Assembly: GCA_031763025.1 (NCBI GenBank)
Contig: JASSKH010000040.1
Span: forward strand, 757,001-821,000
Reading direction: 5' to 3'
Length of the DNA: 64,000 nt
DNA from: Macrocystis pyrifera
Taxonomy: Eukaryota; Sar; Phaeophyceae; Laminariales; Laminariaceae
Under the pieces are notes generated by a model. It saw nothing but the letters and a program-made list of their open reading frames with translations, searched no databases and was not told where the DNA came from. A program made the translations under genes and the position numbers. How positions within the stretch are numbered: the first letter of the stretch is position 1; the number at the start of each line of letters is the position of its first letter. Of the stretch, positions 1 through 12,616 are shown piece after piece.

Positions 1-162
1 GTTGCTGCATGCAGACTACGTGACATCAACTCGTATCATGACATCGTAACATCGGTGCCACACTACTTATGTCTGTACTTGCGTGCTGGTTTGTTTTTAT
101 GTTATTATATATTAATAGAAGGTTCATGCACCTATATATGATATATCCTGCATCATAACAAA

Positions 163-198
163 TACGTACGTACGTACGTACGTACGTACGTACGTACG
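163..198. repeat. TACG microsatellite
   Basis: This is a perfect tetranucleotide run of TACG, about nine units. It is self-complementary, so it could extrude as a cruciform. No gene is visible around it. Confidence 0.9.
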
Positions 199-364
199 AC
201 GGACGAGTTTCCATACTGATTTTTTCGACAAGCAAGCGTCGTTTCCACAACTACCATCTTTTTCTGTGTGTGCTCCCCTTATTTTGAAGAAAATGCCGAA
301 ACCCCAGGTACAAAGAAACACGACAAACCAACCAACCTTCCCCGCACGAGTTTTCTCGAGACCT

Positions 365-500
365 TGCCTTGGAGAGTGGAGAGTGCAAGCGCAAGCACCG
401 AGCGATGCATGCTTCTATGGAAAAAGCTCGACGAGATTTCCGAAGCCACCGCCGTCTTCCGTTGTGTGTGTGCCGTGCCCCCCCTTGTTCTGGAGAAAAT
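365..500 (+). mobile_element. Relic of the TIR element found at 6107 and 33713
   Basis: The core with ACCGAGCGATG, then TTTCCGAAGCCACC about 40 bases later, matches the core of the 33,713-34,001 element and the reverse strand of the 6,107-6,377 element. The terminal inverted repeats are not preserved here, so this is a decayed internal fragment. The ends are approximate. Confidence 0.45.
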
Positions 501-735
501 CACATTAAACCGTTCTTTCTACCCGTCGACGACCAGCACAGCCAGTGTCCGTGCCGATTGTTCTGCCCTTCGTAGAGAGATGCAAGTTCTGTGGTCGCAA
601 AAACTACGCCACAGAGATACCACATTGTTCTGCAGCAAGGAGAGTAGACGATGCAAATGCCATGCCATATTACTACTGGATACGACCGGCACGATATACA
701 CGTTCTATAAAAGGGATGAAACAAAAGAAACAAAT
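487..735 (+). repeat. Interspersed repeat family B, long copy
   Basis: The copy begins near CACATTAAACCGTTCTTTCT and continues through CAGTGTCCGTGCCGATT and a CTACGCCACAGAGA block to an A-rich end near 735. The same order of blocks recurs at 14,655-14,890, and truncated copies lie near 2,600, 3,065 and 13,570. No open frame or terminal inverted repeat is evident. An A-rich right end would suit a SINE-like retroposon, but no pol III boxes were recognised. Confidence 0.7.
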
Positions 736-1504
736 AAAGAAATCATGTGCGAAAAAGGGGAAAAAAAAAGTGGCGTGCCTCGCCAGGGGATGTGGCAGAC
801 ATTACAGAACTAGCTGAAGAAACACCACCACTGCTTGCTGCATACAAAGAACCAAGGGGATACCAGGCAAATGCGTAGACTACAAGTAGTGATTCCGGTG
901 TTTTCTTCTTTTTTTTTTATCATTTTTACTTTCCAGCTTAACTCGTAGGTTTACCCTCAGCGGTCTTCTGGGACAAGCCCTGGCCACAAGTGTTGTCCCT
1001 TCTCCCCCCCAAGTACGTGCCTTCATTTTTATCGCGCACAGGGTTCAGCATTCCCACGGCTTGTCGATTTTCATCGAATGTTGCTTAACTCACGCTCTCG
1101 TCGCTTTCCGCTATTAAATGATCAATTTTTATGCAAGAAAAAAATTGAAAAATATATGACGAATACGTATATATGCACTCGGTGTGACTTGACCCTACGA
1201 AATTGATTATGGTGGGCACGCGGGCCACCTACCGAGCCACCGGCGACGCCGGCCACAGGTGTACGATAAAAGTTACCGTTGGCTCGTACTTTTTTTTCCT
1301 TGTACTGGTGTCCTTTTACTTTTAATAATAGGCTATATCGGTATTATTGTCTACACCATGGTTGACGACTCGTCGACGGCTTTATTATTGTTCCATTTAG
1401 ATGACGCGTCGACGCCTCTATTATTCTTTTAGACGACAGACGGACGCCGTTACTGACTGTTTCATTAAAGCTGCTATTTTTTACGTAGGTTCACACCAAA
1501 ATGT

Positions 1505-1556
1505 TATTGTGTTCTTCACAGCAGTAAACCGTTCTTTCTACCCGTGGTCTGCTGCA
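1505..1556 (+). repeat. Family B fragment (left end only)
   Basis: Only the left-end block is present: TTCTTCACAGCAG, then TAAACCGTTCTTTCTACCCG. The downstream blocks are missing. Confidence 0.5.
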
Positions 1557-2019
1557 ATATCATATCTATCAGCTATATCTCTCTGCTGCTGCTGCTGCTG
1601 CTGTAGGATAAACAATCAATATTCACTGACTGGGTGCACTTGCAAGGGATTGAATACAGGAGCCAGAAGGCGTGTTGCGGAGGGGCCGCCGAAGGCCAGA
1701 ATATGCGATATATGGGTGAATATGTGCCCGAAAACCACGTGGCAAAAGCCCATCCGTTTGGCCCCGTAGAAACTTTTTTTTTTTTTTTTTCTTCCTACAA
1801 GTACTTCGAACGATCTGCATTGTCTCGGAAACAAAAAAAATTGCCTGAATACGGCGAGCAAGACTCGCGCAACGTTTTTCTCGCCGGTTGCCGAAAACTG
1901 TTTCGCTCGGCACAACGCGCGCCTTCTGCGCCTGTTGCGGCAAACCGCGATGCCCAAATGTTGCTTCAGCGCAAAAACGCGAGACAGCACGCGTTGTACT
2001 GATGTAGTTCAGAGTTGCG

Positions 2020-2060
2020 GGTTGGGTAGAAGAGAACGGTTTAATGTGAGGTTAACGCAC
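2020..2060 (-). repeat. Family B fragment, inverted
   Basis: GGGTAGAAGAGAACGGTTTA followed by ATGTGAGG is the reverse complement of the family B left end. The rest of the element is absent. Confidence 0.45.
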
Positions 2061-2597
2061 AACCACGCAGCATGTGAACAGGCGGAATTGGACTCGAGTC
2101 GATGAGAGAAGAAAAGGCTGAATTCTTCGCGAGTACTTGACAATTGTGTGAAATCGAAGGCACGAAGCTTGTGGGGAGAACTATGATATGAGCTGTGACC
2201 CTCCAATATAAGGTACTCTGCGCGTAGCATTGCAATATACCCCATGTAGGTGGGGAAAGAGGAGGATAGCCTGCTATGGGACCCCGGATCTGAGTTAAAA
2301 TATGCATACATACGTATAACATAGGAGGGGAAGAGAAAATAACGGCAAATCTAACAAATGGGAACGAGAAAAAAAAAAATGACCTGAGGGTAGAAGCTGC
2401 TTTCTGGTGTGCCGTTGTTTCCGCATGTTCATACTGCTTTAAAGAAAAGCCAATATACCTGGCCTGGTAAATGCTATTTCTCCTACGTGTGCACCAACAC
2501 ATACATGTTTCTCCAGCGCCTACTCGTAGAATTTGCTGTGCCAAAAAGTAGTTGGTGTGTACATGGTACCGTGGTACATATTTAATAGTAGTATCGT

Positions 2598-2740
2598 TAG
2601 TGTGTGTGTTCTTCACATTAAAGCGTTCTTTTTCTACCTGTCGACATCCAGCACAACCAGTGTCCGTGCGGATTCTTCAATCTTAGAGAGATACGTACAA
2701 GTTGTGTGGTCACCAAACTACGCCACATGCAGATAAACTA
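2598..2740 (+). repeat. Interspersed repeat family B, medium copy
   Basis: The left-end block, the GTCGACATCCAGCACAACCA block and the ACTACGCCAC block occur in family order. It ends about 100 bases short of the long copies. Confidence 0.65.
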
Positions 2741-3064
2741 TTATTAGGAGTAATACGTTGTGCGTATGTATACTTGGTACTTGGCCGTCCGACATTTGAA
2801 AAATCCGTTTACTGTTCGGAGTATCGATAGTTTCCCCGCCGTGGTTATGTTGTTTCTTGACTTTCGTCGGTGCGGTGTTTAATTCGTTTTGTTTAATACG
2901 ATCCTACACTCCTTTTCTTTTTCTTTTTCTTGTTATTTTTCGGTTTGGTTTTTTCGTTGCTTCTCTTTCTTTATGGTGTATTTTGGTTGCTGGCGTATGT
3001 ATGTATGTTGTGTCGGCCGCACCTAGTGCGAAGGCATGGTATTACGTGGGCTATTAATGCATTA

Positions 3065-3195
3065 CGGTGTGTTGTCTCTGTGTCGTAGTCTGTGACCACA
3101 GAGCTCGTATCTTTCTAGGGTGAAGAATCAGCACGGACACTGGGCTTGCTGGATGTCGACGAGTAGAAGAACGGTTTAATGTGAAGAACACACAC
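3065..3195 (-). repeat. Interspersed repeat family B, inverted copy
   Basis: The reverse complement carries all the left-half blocks: the left end near 3,190, GTCGACATCCAGC, the AGTGTCCGTGC block and the TGTGGTCACAGACTACG block. It lies about 330 bp from the 2,598 copy in opposite orientation, so the two can form a stem-loop. Confidence 0.65.
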
Positions 3196-3449
3196 ACACA
3201 TACATACATGGAGAATCGTTTCAAAGTTACTCTATTAATACGAGTATACCAACCTGGTACTCTATAAAAGTACCTGCGAATAACACCAACGCTATCTGTG
3301 CGTTGTACCAAGGTATCAAATAGGATGCCTTAATCTAGTCCGCAGTGGTCATAAGATAACCCGAGGACAGACTCGAAAGCTGACTCCTGGGGTGGAACAG
3401 AAGAAATCATTTGAAAGGTGACAAAATTAACTCCTACGTACGTCACGCA

Positions 3450-3975
3450 TGTAGGAATACACCGAAAACCGACCCGTTTTTTTTATATCGGGTTTTGTGT
3501 TCCCTGCCCCCTACGCCGATAACGCCTACGTATATGTATGGAACCCCCGGAAACCGACCGAAAACGTTTTCGATAAAATGCGGAAGAACCGATCGAACCA
3601 TTTTCGTTTTCGGTTCACAACACTGCTGTCATGAATGGTGGTGGCTACTGCCTTTCTTTGCTGTCGATTACCAGAGGGTATAATTGTGTCCACCTCCACC
3701 GTCTGGTGCAGCAGCCGCAGATACAGCATGAAGAAGGCCACATGACACGTAAAAGTAAGCCACGTGCTCCCGACATTTGCGCAACGAACCAGTCGAAAAG
3801 TTGACCTTTCGGTTGGTTTCATCGAGAAACCGACTGAGAAATGGACCGACCCCGAAGTGGTCGATTCGGCTTCGGTTCGGCTTCGACTTTATCTTTGAAG
3901 CTAACCGAACCGACCGACGTCCTCGACAAGAAAATTCGAAAAACCGAATGAGCCGTTTTAATTGTCGGTTCACTG
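3450..3975. repeat. CGGTTCGG-rich degenerate repeat tract
   Basis: The tract holds many scattered copies of ACCGAACC/GGTTCGGT and CGAAAACC variants, concentrated at 3,535-3,620 and 3,780-3,970. The two concentrations are partly inverted with respect to one another, which suggests a decayed foldback element. No gene is seen. Confidence 0.45.
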
Positions 3976-3999
3976 CACCGATCATGGCATATCATACGT

Positions 4000-4345
4000 A
4001 GAGCTGTGAGTCGGCGCGACTCAAGTGACCAACTACTGCTGTATATACGAAGTAGTCACGATCTGTCTGACTAAAAATGGTCGATTTCCGGATATCCCGA
4101 CTATCCGACCTATTTGGTTTCCATACGTATTTTGTAGGAATAGTTGTTGAATGCAGGATGTAGTTGTTTTTTTTGGAAGGGGGTCCTCGGCCGGGAAAGG
4201 GCTGGTTTTGCTCTCTTCGCTCGCCTGACGTGAGTCGGCAAATCGGCTAGCCTTCAGCTGGCTTCGACTAAAGTTAGTTGGCTAGCGGCACCTACCGATT
4301 ACCTGGTAGTTTTTAGTCGTAAAATCCTGTCGACTCACAGCTCTA
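4000..4345. mobile_element. Short TIR element (MITE-like), about 346 bp
   Basis: The left end AGAGCTGTGAGTCGGC is mirrored at the right end by the reverse complement of AGAGCTGTGAGTCGAC, giving terminal inverted repeats of about 15 bp. There is no coding capacity. It is probably a non-autonomous DNA transposon. Confidence 0.65.
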
Positions 4346-4627
4346 ATAACACAGCAAAAACCTTCTCGTATATACTCAGGATCCATCGTACGGGTTGTCA
4401 TCCAGTATTCGGTCTGATTATTTTTCCTACAGACAACAACGACAGAACTTTCGTGGTCCAAACCTACGAAACGTTGTAAAAGTAACACAAGTACATACGC
4501 ATCGCAAAAATAAGGAAAAGTGGAATAAAAGGGAACCATGTTGGTTGTCACGTTGTACGTCCACGAATGATGCTTCGAGTTATATGAAAAATCGCTGAAT
4601 GATGCGGGGGCTAGGAGACTGACTGCT

Positions 4628-4630
<3 letters not shown>

Positions 4631-4659
<29 letters not shown>
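4631..4659. repeat. Poly-C tract (29)
   Basis: This is an uninterrupted run of C on the plus strand (G on minus). G-runs of at least 10 are unusually common in the window. Confidence 0.9.
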
Positions 4660-4661
<2 letters not shown>

Positions 4662-5115
4662 CGTGCATACGCTTCCCCTACACGTAAATAAGTTACACTA
4701 CGTATGTAGCAACCTTGCTTAGACGGGACGGCGAGTGTATCCCCGACTACTCCTGGGTTTGCCCCACGAGCGCTCATGCCATGGAGGCGGCACGAGCTGA
4801 AGCATCCTTCGTCGCCGCCACGTGCCCGCGGTTAAACACGTGCGAACACGCTTGGGTCCTCTACTTTTCTTGTGGAAGGAGCCTCTACTTTTCTGGCAGG
4901 AGGAGCCTGATGCGCCCTCCCTACCCTCCGGAAAAGGTTGAGGACGTACAGCAGTAGGTGTGCTCGCGGGTGAAGAACAGCGGGCACGTGGCGGCGACGT
5001 TAAACGCTTAGCTCGTTCCGCCTCTGCTATGCCGCAGGCGCTCGGTGTGGGGCAGACCCAGGAAGGAGTAGCGCGGAATGTACTCGTCGCCCTTCCTGTA
5101 TTGACCAGGTTGGTA

Positions 5116-5221
5116 TTACTGGGGCCCATAGTTAATAGGACCTATGGTATACATAAAAAACTATATATTCACCTATTTTTACTAACAATATTTGGGTCCT
5201 ATTTACTGTGATCCCCCGTAA
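5116..5221 (+). mobile_element. MITE family A, copy 1
   Basis: The element starts TTACTGGGGCCCATAGTTAA and ends with the near reverse complement ATCCCCCGTAA. TA flanks each side, the signature of Tc1/mariner-type target duplication. Its A/T-rich middle contains CACCTATTTTTACTAACA, shared with the six other copies. Confidence 0.75.
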
Positions 5222-6106
5222 TAGATACGATATACCAGGTTCTGAGTTATATACTGCCATACGTACCAGGTTTTGTGAGACGACACACAAGCATTCGTGA
5301 TGACCGTGGGTGGGTGTGATCCGTATTCGGTATTCCGTATTCGGTAATCAGTATCCGGTGTGGTTGTTCTATCGCCATAGTCTAGTCCGCGGCCCGCGGG
5401 TCACAAAAATACCGTACCATATATCTGGCTCACGAGGCGGAGATCTCAGTGTCGGATGGTGTTGAAAAATGCGAAACCCTGGAGAACGATCTTGCGGTTA
5501 TCGCGTGACACTCTTGTGTACGTGAATGTTTTCGCTTGTTTTCCCTCCCTTTTTTTTCTTGTATACAACCAGCTCAACTTGTGGGAGGGCTTTTTTTTTA
5601 TGCCCGCAGCGGCATTCTGGACAAAGCCGTGGTCGCAGGTGTCTTGCTAGAATGTTGGACGTCGAACTCGGTACGTTATCGACGAACAAACAAAACTATT
5701 AATGGATACTTGTTTTGCGATTTTGATATTTTTTTACACGGAAGCTTTCGTTCAGTATCAGAATGAAAAACACGGGGATGCCAGGGTGATGGGGCAGAAC
5801 ATGGTCGACGCGAGACCTCGCACCGCAACACCTGCGGGAGTGTACCGTAAGTAACTACAGCAGTCGCCTTGATAGCATGCTTGGTAGGTATAAATAGCGT
5901 TTTCCGTTGCTTTCGCACCTGTAATAATTTGTAGACAGCTCTGAAACCTGGAGCAGTACATGGCCCGTAGAAGGCGGGATCGAATTTTTACACCCAAGCT
6001 TGCAAAACATGAGTTTTGATTAAATTTTCGATCTCACAGCTTCGGTTTTTTGTTTTAGTGTTTTCCTTCATAATCGAAACTTGGATGTATCGGACGACAT
6101 CCAACA

Positions 6107-6377
6107 CTACCCGTATAACACGCAAGATAATACACCCCCTCGCAACGGCTGCTGTGGCGAGGCTGCTTGTGATTTTTTTCAGACCCGGTGCCCTCCAAAA
6201 CATGCCTTAAGGAGGGCACGCACAGCGAAAATGGTGGCTCTGGAAATATTTCGTGGAGAAGGTTGCATAGACCCATCGCTCGGCGTATACATAACGCCCT
6301 CCCCGTTGTCGAAAAACCCAGCTTTGAAAATCGTGCGAGGGGCAAGTGTGTTGTCTTGCGTGTGTGTTGTACGGTAG
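6107..6377 (-). mobile_element. TIR element, about 271 bp
   Basis: The left end CTACCCGTATAACACGCAAG is matched by the reverse complement of the right end, CTACCGTACAACACACACGC, giving imperfect terminal inverted repeats of about 25 bp. Its core, read on the minus strand, contains CGCCGAGCGATG and ATTTCCAGAGCCACCATTTT, shared with the copy at 33,713-34,001. It has no coding capacity. Confidence 0.7.
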
Positions 6378-6607
6378 TCTTGTTGCCTCCTTCGAGTTTC
6401 TTTTTCTTTTTCTTGCACATGCCTTCGTTTCCGTGCATACATATTATGCCTGGTGTGGGGTTCAGCATTCCCAATGCTCGTCGATTTGCATCGAATTTGG
6501 TCACACATGCATATCCTGGTGTAATTATACATATACACGTACAGCCGAGATGTCTTATTTTTTTGTACATGAAGTATGTACGTACGTCACTGCTGCTATT
6601 TTTCATG

Positions 6608-7000
6608 GGTGTGTTCGGTACGGTACTACCGAGGCCTACCGGCGGTAAAATACCGCCGGTATACCTGTACCGAGAGGATTCGGTACGTTCGGTCTGGAGT
6701 TCTATACCGTACCGACAATTTCGGTACGTTCGGTCTGGAGTTCTATACCCTACCGAACATTTCGGTACGTTCGGCACGATGTCCGTACCCTTACCGGCGG
6801 TATCGGTATGATACACCGTACCGATACCGAGAAGCTCGGTATGTTCGGTACGATGCCCATACCGGTACCGAGAATTTCGGTACGTTCGGTACCATGTCCA
6901 TACCCTTACCGAGAACCTCGGTACGTTCGGTACCATGTCCATATCGTACCGGCGGTATCGGTATGACACAACGTACCGATACCGAGCTTATACCCTACCG
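6608..7000. repeat. CGGTAC palindrome array, block 1
   Basis: Repeating units of about 45-50 bp combine a small palindrome (ACCGAGAATTTCGGTA type) with TTCGGTACGTTCGGT and a spacer such as CTGGAGTTCTATACC or CCATGTCCATACC. Four or five palindromes are strung together. The right two thirds is nearly identical to the block at 7,365-7,705. Confidence 0.85.
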
Positions 7001-7364
7001 AGAGTACCGATCCCGGGCTAATCGGGAAGTTAGGCTCGGGACAACCCGGTGCCGGTACAGTACCGCCACACACATAGCACGCAGCAGCACAGCAGCACAG
7101 CAGCGTACCCTGCCTCATCGGTACAGCGGCCCTCATGAGCACCACAACACCCCCCCCCAGCAACAACGACAATGATGACCACGGTTTAGACGTTCAGGCA
7201 AGACAAATAATACCCGGTGTGGTAAGGCGCCCATCGAACTCTGGAAATGAATGTGATGACAAAACAAAAAAAAAAAAAAAAACTGTCGCAGACACACACA
7301 TTCTTGATGGGCAATACCATGGTACTGCTGTGGAGCGACGCTCGGTTTGACAAATACCGCTGGT
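7001..7364. other. Unique spacer between the two palindrome arrays
   Basis: The spacer contains CAG-type repeats near 7,080, a C9 run near 7,150 and an A19 run near 7,265. Open frames here are short and have no recognisable motif. No gene is supported. Confidence 0.4.
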
Positions 7365-7705
7365 ATCTGCGGTACGGTACCGGTATGGAGGTCTATACCG
7401 TACCGAGAATTTCGGTACGTTCGGTATGGAGTTCTAAATCGTACCCGAGAATTTCGGTACGTTCGGTCTGGAGTTCTATACCCTACCGAAAACTTCGGTA
7501 CGTTCGGCACGATGTCCGTACCCTTACCGGCGGTATCGGTATGATACACCGTACCGATACCGAGAAGCTCGGTATGTTCGGTACGATGCCCATACCGGTA
7601 CCGAGAATTTCGGTACGTTCGGTACCATGTCCATACCCTTACCGAGAATTTCGGTGCGTTCGGTACCATGTCCATACCGGTACCGAGCGTACCCGTACCG
7701 TACCG
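7365..7705. repeat. CGGTAC palindrome array, block 2
   Basis: The architecture is the same as block 1. The segment at about 7,490-7,690 matches 6,750-6,962 almost base for base, so one block arose by recent segmental duplication of the other. Confidence 0.85.
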
Positions 7706-8087
7706 AACACACCCTTGCTATTTTTCATCAGGTGTATCACATATATCACAGCAAAACTCTGTAATATGATATGCAATGATGTTCTACGATAAGATAATGA
7801 AACGACTTTTTTTTTCAAGTGCATGACGAGGTCCCCCCGCTTCAGAATCTTGAGCAGTAGACACGTACAAGTAGACATGCAATGATATCCTATGATAGAT
7901 GCGAGTATCACATGTACCGGGTATGATGGAAGGTCTACTCGGAAATCACTAAAAGGATACCATAGTAAGTATTGCGGGATTTCCGGCTTGCTCTGAGTTC
8001 TTTTGTTCTATCTCCTTTGCTTGGTCTCCCGTCATGCCACCGCACGGACCGACCCCCCCCCCCCACTCCCTTGCCCCTACCTCGAAC

Positions 8088-8262
8088 TGGCTACACCGGA
8101 AGTGAAATTAACTCATTGAAGCTGTCGTCCCTATGCAAGTCCGCCTCACAAGCGATTCTGGCTGATCGGTGAAAACCCGTCGTGCTCTGTCCCGGCATTG
8201 TACGATACGAGGGTCAATGGTCATACGACCACGGCCATGCATGATAATGAGTACACCCCCCT
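8088..8262 (-). repeat. Family C repeat, truncated, C-tract end
   Basis: The reverse complement carries CATGCATGGCCGTGGTCGTA, then GACCC and TGCCGGGACAGAGCACGAC, then the ATTAACTCATTGAAGC-type block, in family order. It ends at a C-rich run near 8,260. It lies directly upstream of the first recognised pseudokinase exon. Confidence 0.65.
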
Positions 8263-8327
8263 TCCCCTACCCCTGCCCCTCTTCTGCAACTCCCACTTCG
8301 CGTTTTGTTCCGAAACTGGAGTCTCAG

Positions 8328-8519
8328 AACGCGCCACTGCCCAGTAGCCCTACTGGTAGACCCTCCCGCCTGTTGAGGTGGAAAGCAGAGGGTGCCGGCT
8401 TTCAAAAGGAAGAAGACGGTGCTGGTGACGAGGAGGAAGAGGAGGGGGAGGGAGGCGAGGGGAGGCTGGTGTATTTGACGACATCTTGCATCACGCTAGA
8501 GGCTTTCATCAATGCCAAG
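8328..8519 (+). CDS. Pseudokinase exon a (beta4-hinge)
   Basis: The frame reads through RLLRWKAEGAG, an acidic run of Glu and Asp, and then RLVYLTTSCITLEAFINAK, which fits strands beta4-beta5 and the hinge of WNK-like kinases. The end is AAG before gtttgc, a weak donor in phase 0. The start is uncertain: CTCAG before 8,328 is one candidate acceptor, and an AAAGCAG near 8,380 is another. Confidence 0.55.
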
Positions 8520-11500
8520 GTTTGCGCCGTAGATTGGGGGCGGCGTGCATTGTAGCGGGGGTAGAGTTTACGTCCACCGTACTTGATTGGGTGCAGTGCA
8601 GGTACCGACTGGTGCTGAGAAAGGCATCGTCTACTGCTGCAGTAAAGATTCCACTGCTGTAATAATCAAGACAGCAGTATTAGGGAAATACACCAGTGAA
8701 ATACATGCTGGATTTAGCTGGTATAATGAGGTGTTATTAACACTGGGTATATTAATACAAGTAAGTAATTATTGAGGAATAGAGCAGGTACGTTTTGGGG
8801 ACAGTCAGCGTTGATAGATAGTAAAACAACAAACAGTGACTGCTGTATTATGTTACAGAAATGATGATCGACACAGCGGTAGCAGCAACGGAGCAGTCGG
8901 TGACACTGCAGAAGCAAATGCAGTAGTAGCGCACAGCAGTAGCAGTACCACAACAGGCTAGTCGGAGAGAAGCAACGAAAAGCTGCGAAAGGTATTTATT
9001 TGCAACCCTAGCCCTACGGCTACTGTTAATATTAGTATTAATAGTATCGCCCCAAACCCCGATCGCCCCAAACCACCCTGTTTTACTTATTTTACAACTT
9101 TATTTAGACTGCACTTTTGTCCTACACAACTTCCAAGTACGTTCTCTCCGTAAGGCGTGGGGGCAGTTCTCGACTACCAGGCAACTACAGCAGCAGTGGT
9201 ACTGTAATTATCCTCGTATATAGTCATATGCACCAGCAGCACGACTTTATATACAGCAGTACATACCTGGTATATATTAAATAATATACCCAGATACTTG
9301 ATAATTTTGCCAGGCACCAGGTACGCATTGTGTACTACTAATACCGGTAATGTACTACCGCTCTGACCATTAATATAATAGTTGTGTGGACTGCAATATG
9401 CTGATCTAACGGCGCTTATATTTCCGGTCAATTTGGTACAGTAGTATTAATAATTAGTATTAATATTGCAGTTGCAACAACTATTCGTAATATTAATAGA
9501 AGTACAGCAGTACTCTGTAATACTGCTCGTGTCATACTGGTACTAATAACTGCTTTTGACGAAGCGCTGAAGGGGTGGGTGGAGGGACGGAGGGATGGAG
9601 GGAAGGTATTGATACTTGGATCACCATGTTTTCGAGAAAATGGTTGACAGACACTGCTGTGTACAGCAATGTTCACCTATTGATAACCCTGACCCGACTC
9701 AACCAATGTTGAGATCTATTAGTAGTGGGTTATAGATGTACAGCACCAAGACAGAGCAGTAGTGCTACAGCTATTAATAGCTGTAGTTCTCGTCGTTTCG
9801 TGCACAGAGCAGTAGTAAAAATGTTCGTCAACCGTTTTCTCAGTATGTGGTGACCTCTGCTGGAGGGATGGGTGGGTGGTCGGAGGAATGAGGGGAGTTC
9901 ACCACTTATTCGAGAAAATGGCCGAGAGTCACTTTGTACCAGACGAATGAAAACTATCGATAAGGCCGACCCTAAACCAATCAGACCAAATCAACCATTC
10001 TTGGTCAGAAATAGCCCCTTTGTCTCGTACACAGTCTATGTCAACCATTTTCTCGAACTAAGTGGTGAGCTCTACTGGGAGGAATAGAGGGGATGTCGAG
10101 CGATATATTGATGGGTTGGATGATTGACCGTTCTGCCGAACCGCCCACGTCCCTGCCCCCTCCCTGCCTACCTCGCCAGGTGGAGCTTTTGCGTTGGCGT
10201 GTGGTGAAGCGGTGGACCGCTCAGGTTTTGGAGGCTCTCGCGTTTTTTCACAGCCAGTCTCCGGCTGTCGTGCACAAGTGAGGAGACGGAAAACTGTCCT
10301 GTCTGACATATGGCGCCGGCACATTGGTTTCTTCTTTATTTTCAGTCGACTTTGTAATTATTCGTTTTTGTGTTTTGTTGCGTCAGTGCAGTGCGCGCGC
10401 TAATATGTACCAGGTACCAGGTATCTCGTTTTTTTTTGTTGTTGTACTATACGAATAGTTACCTTGTGTCGTTATCTCGTCGTTTCGTTTCCTTGTTATA
10501 TATCTCGTCATTTTTCTCTTGTCCTGAGGTCGTTATTTTCGTTCTGCTTGCCGGCACGTCGCACAGCGATCCGGAAGGCCCTTGAAAGCAAACCCGCTTC
10601 CGGTTCCGCCGCTGCTCCCCCCCCCCTCGCTCCCGCCGCGCGATTTTATTTTGTGTTTTCGCTGATTGAGTGCCAACCGTAACCGATCGCGCCGCCGTCC
10701 ATATCCAGCAGCAACCACAGTCTCGTCCCGTGTAAAATCGTGTTTTCCGTCGCGCCTCCTGTTCCAACAAGTGATGCCGCCGCTTCAACACCACACCGCT
10801 TATTCCGCTGCTTACTTGCTCCTCCTCCTCCGCTTATTTCGCCGCTTTCTTTTTTAATCTCGTTCTGTATATTAAAAAAAATATATGAACAGGAACCTGT
10901 CCCTCGACAGCATCTACATTGACACATCCAAGAGCCACATTTTCGTGGGTGGGGTCGAAGACATCATTGCCCCGGCGTGCCCTTGCCCCGGCCCCCTCAG
11001 GCCGGCGCCGCCCCAGTCCGGTAGCGGTCGCGGCGGCGGTAGCGTCAACGGAAGGGGGGGCCACGGGAGGAGCAGCCAGAGGAACGGTCAGAAGAGCTGG
11101 GGGGGCAAGGCGTGGCACCGTGTGGTCGGGGGGGGGGGAGGGGGGGGGGGGGCAGGCGGGACGAGACCACCAGCCCGAGGGTAACCAAGACCGGGGTAAC
11201 GGTGCGGGCAAGGACAACGAAGACTACGGTTCTGATCGCAACGGTAACGGTGGCAACGATGAGAATGGTGGCAACGATACTAAAGGTGCCACCGACCCCG
11301 ACGGCAGGGTTAACCTTGACCGTGAGCCTGCCGCGGTCGTTCAAGTTGCCGACGGTGGTAACAGCGGTACCGGTGGCGGCGGCGGTATGGCGGCGCCTGG
11401 AGGCGACGGGGAGCCCCGCGTGGCGGCAGCGGCGCTGGTGAGAGTGGTGGAGCCACCGGGGGCGAAACGTGACGTGCGCACCTTGGGAACACTTCTGATC

Positions 11501-12574
11501 GAGATGGTCCTCAAGTGAGTTGTTCGTGGTTACCTGTTGGGTGGGGTCAGGGTTTGGGTTGGGGTTGTGTTGACGTGCGGCAGGCAGCACGTGGGCGGGT
11601 GAGTGGGTTGGTGGATGGGTTGGGTCAACCGGAGGATCAAGCAGAGAGACGGCAACACACTGCTCACGTTGGGTAGGGCTGGGGTTGCGTCGGTGCGGCA
11701 TCTCTTGGGTGGGTATACAACGTCGCTCGATGGACTCAACTGCTCTCGCTGCTGTGGACGTGCCGTTGGGGAATGGTTTTCGTATTGTTTCGTTTTTTGT
11801 TTTGTTTTTCAGAGGAGGGGGGAGGGGGGGAAGGTTTACTCATTTGTTACTTGCCATAGCCATTTGACCGTTGAACATGCATCCCCTTCGAGACGGGGGG
11901 GGGGGGGGTGTACTCGGTAGGAGAGATGTACTCGATCTCATGCATAGCAGTAGTCGTATGACCATAGACCCTCGCATCTCTATAATGCGGGGACGGAGCA
12001 TGTCGGGGGGGGGGGGGGAAGGGGGGGGCGGCACTCGGCATCATGCATGGCCGTAGTCGTATGACACTCGCATCCCAACAATAGAGTGTTTGCGAAAGTG
12101 TTCTGTGTTTCTTGCCTTCCCCAAAGTAAACACCGAAGGTAGGAGTTGAGGTGAGTTCTTGAAAAATGGACGAAAAATTATTTATTACGTATGTATCGTG
12201 GGTAGGAGTTTGACCAAATGTATGATACGTATTTCTCTCCGTTTCATTGGCTTGTAAGCACCGAGCATCTTCCATGCTTCCACGCACAATGCTACTTGCT
12301 GTACACAACACGACAACCGCTGGGAGCACAGAGGCTCGAGAGGTGTAGTATAACGCGGACTAGCGGCGTTGAATTGTGCCAGCGGACGGCCGCCGGCGCG
12401 CCGCTACGGTACGCTCTCGCCCGCTTGGTGACGTGGAGGATGCGTCGTCCCGAAAGGACTCGTACTTGTACTCGTGCTCGTGCTCGTACCGCCTTGGTTG
12501 TAGAGCGCGACAGCATGACAGCTCGTGTACCATTTCAATTCCACCATGCTGCTGTAGCAGCTGCAGCTGCAGCT

Positions 12575-12616
<42 letters not shown>

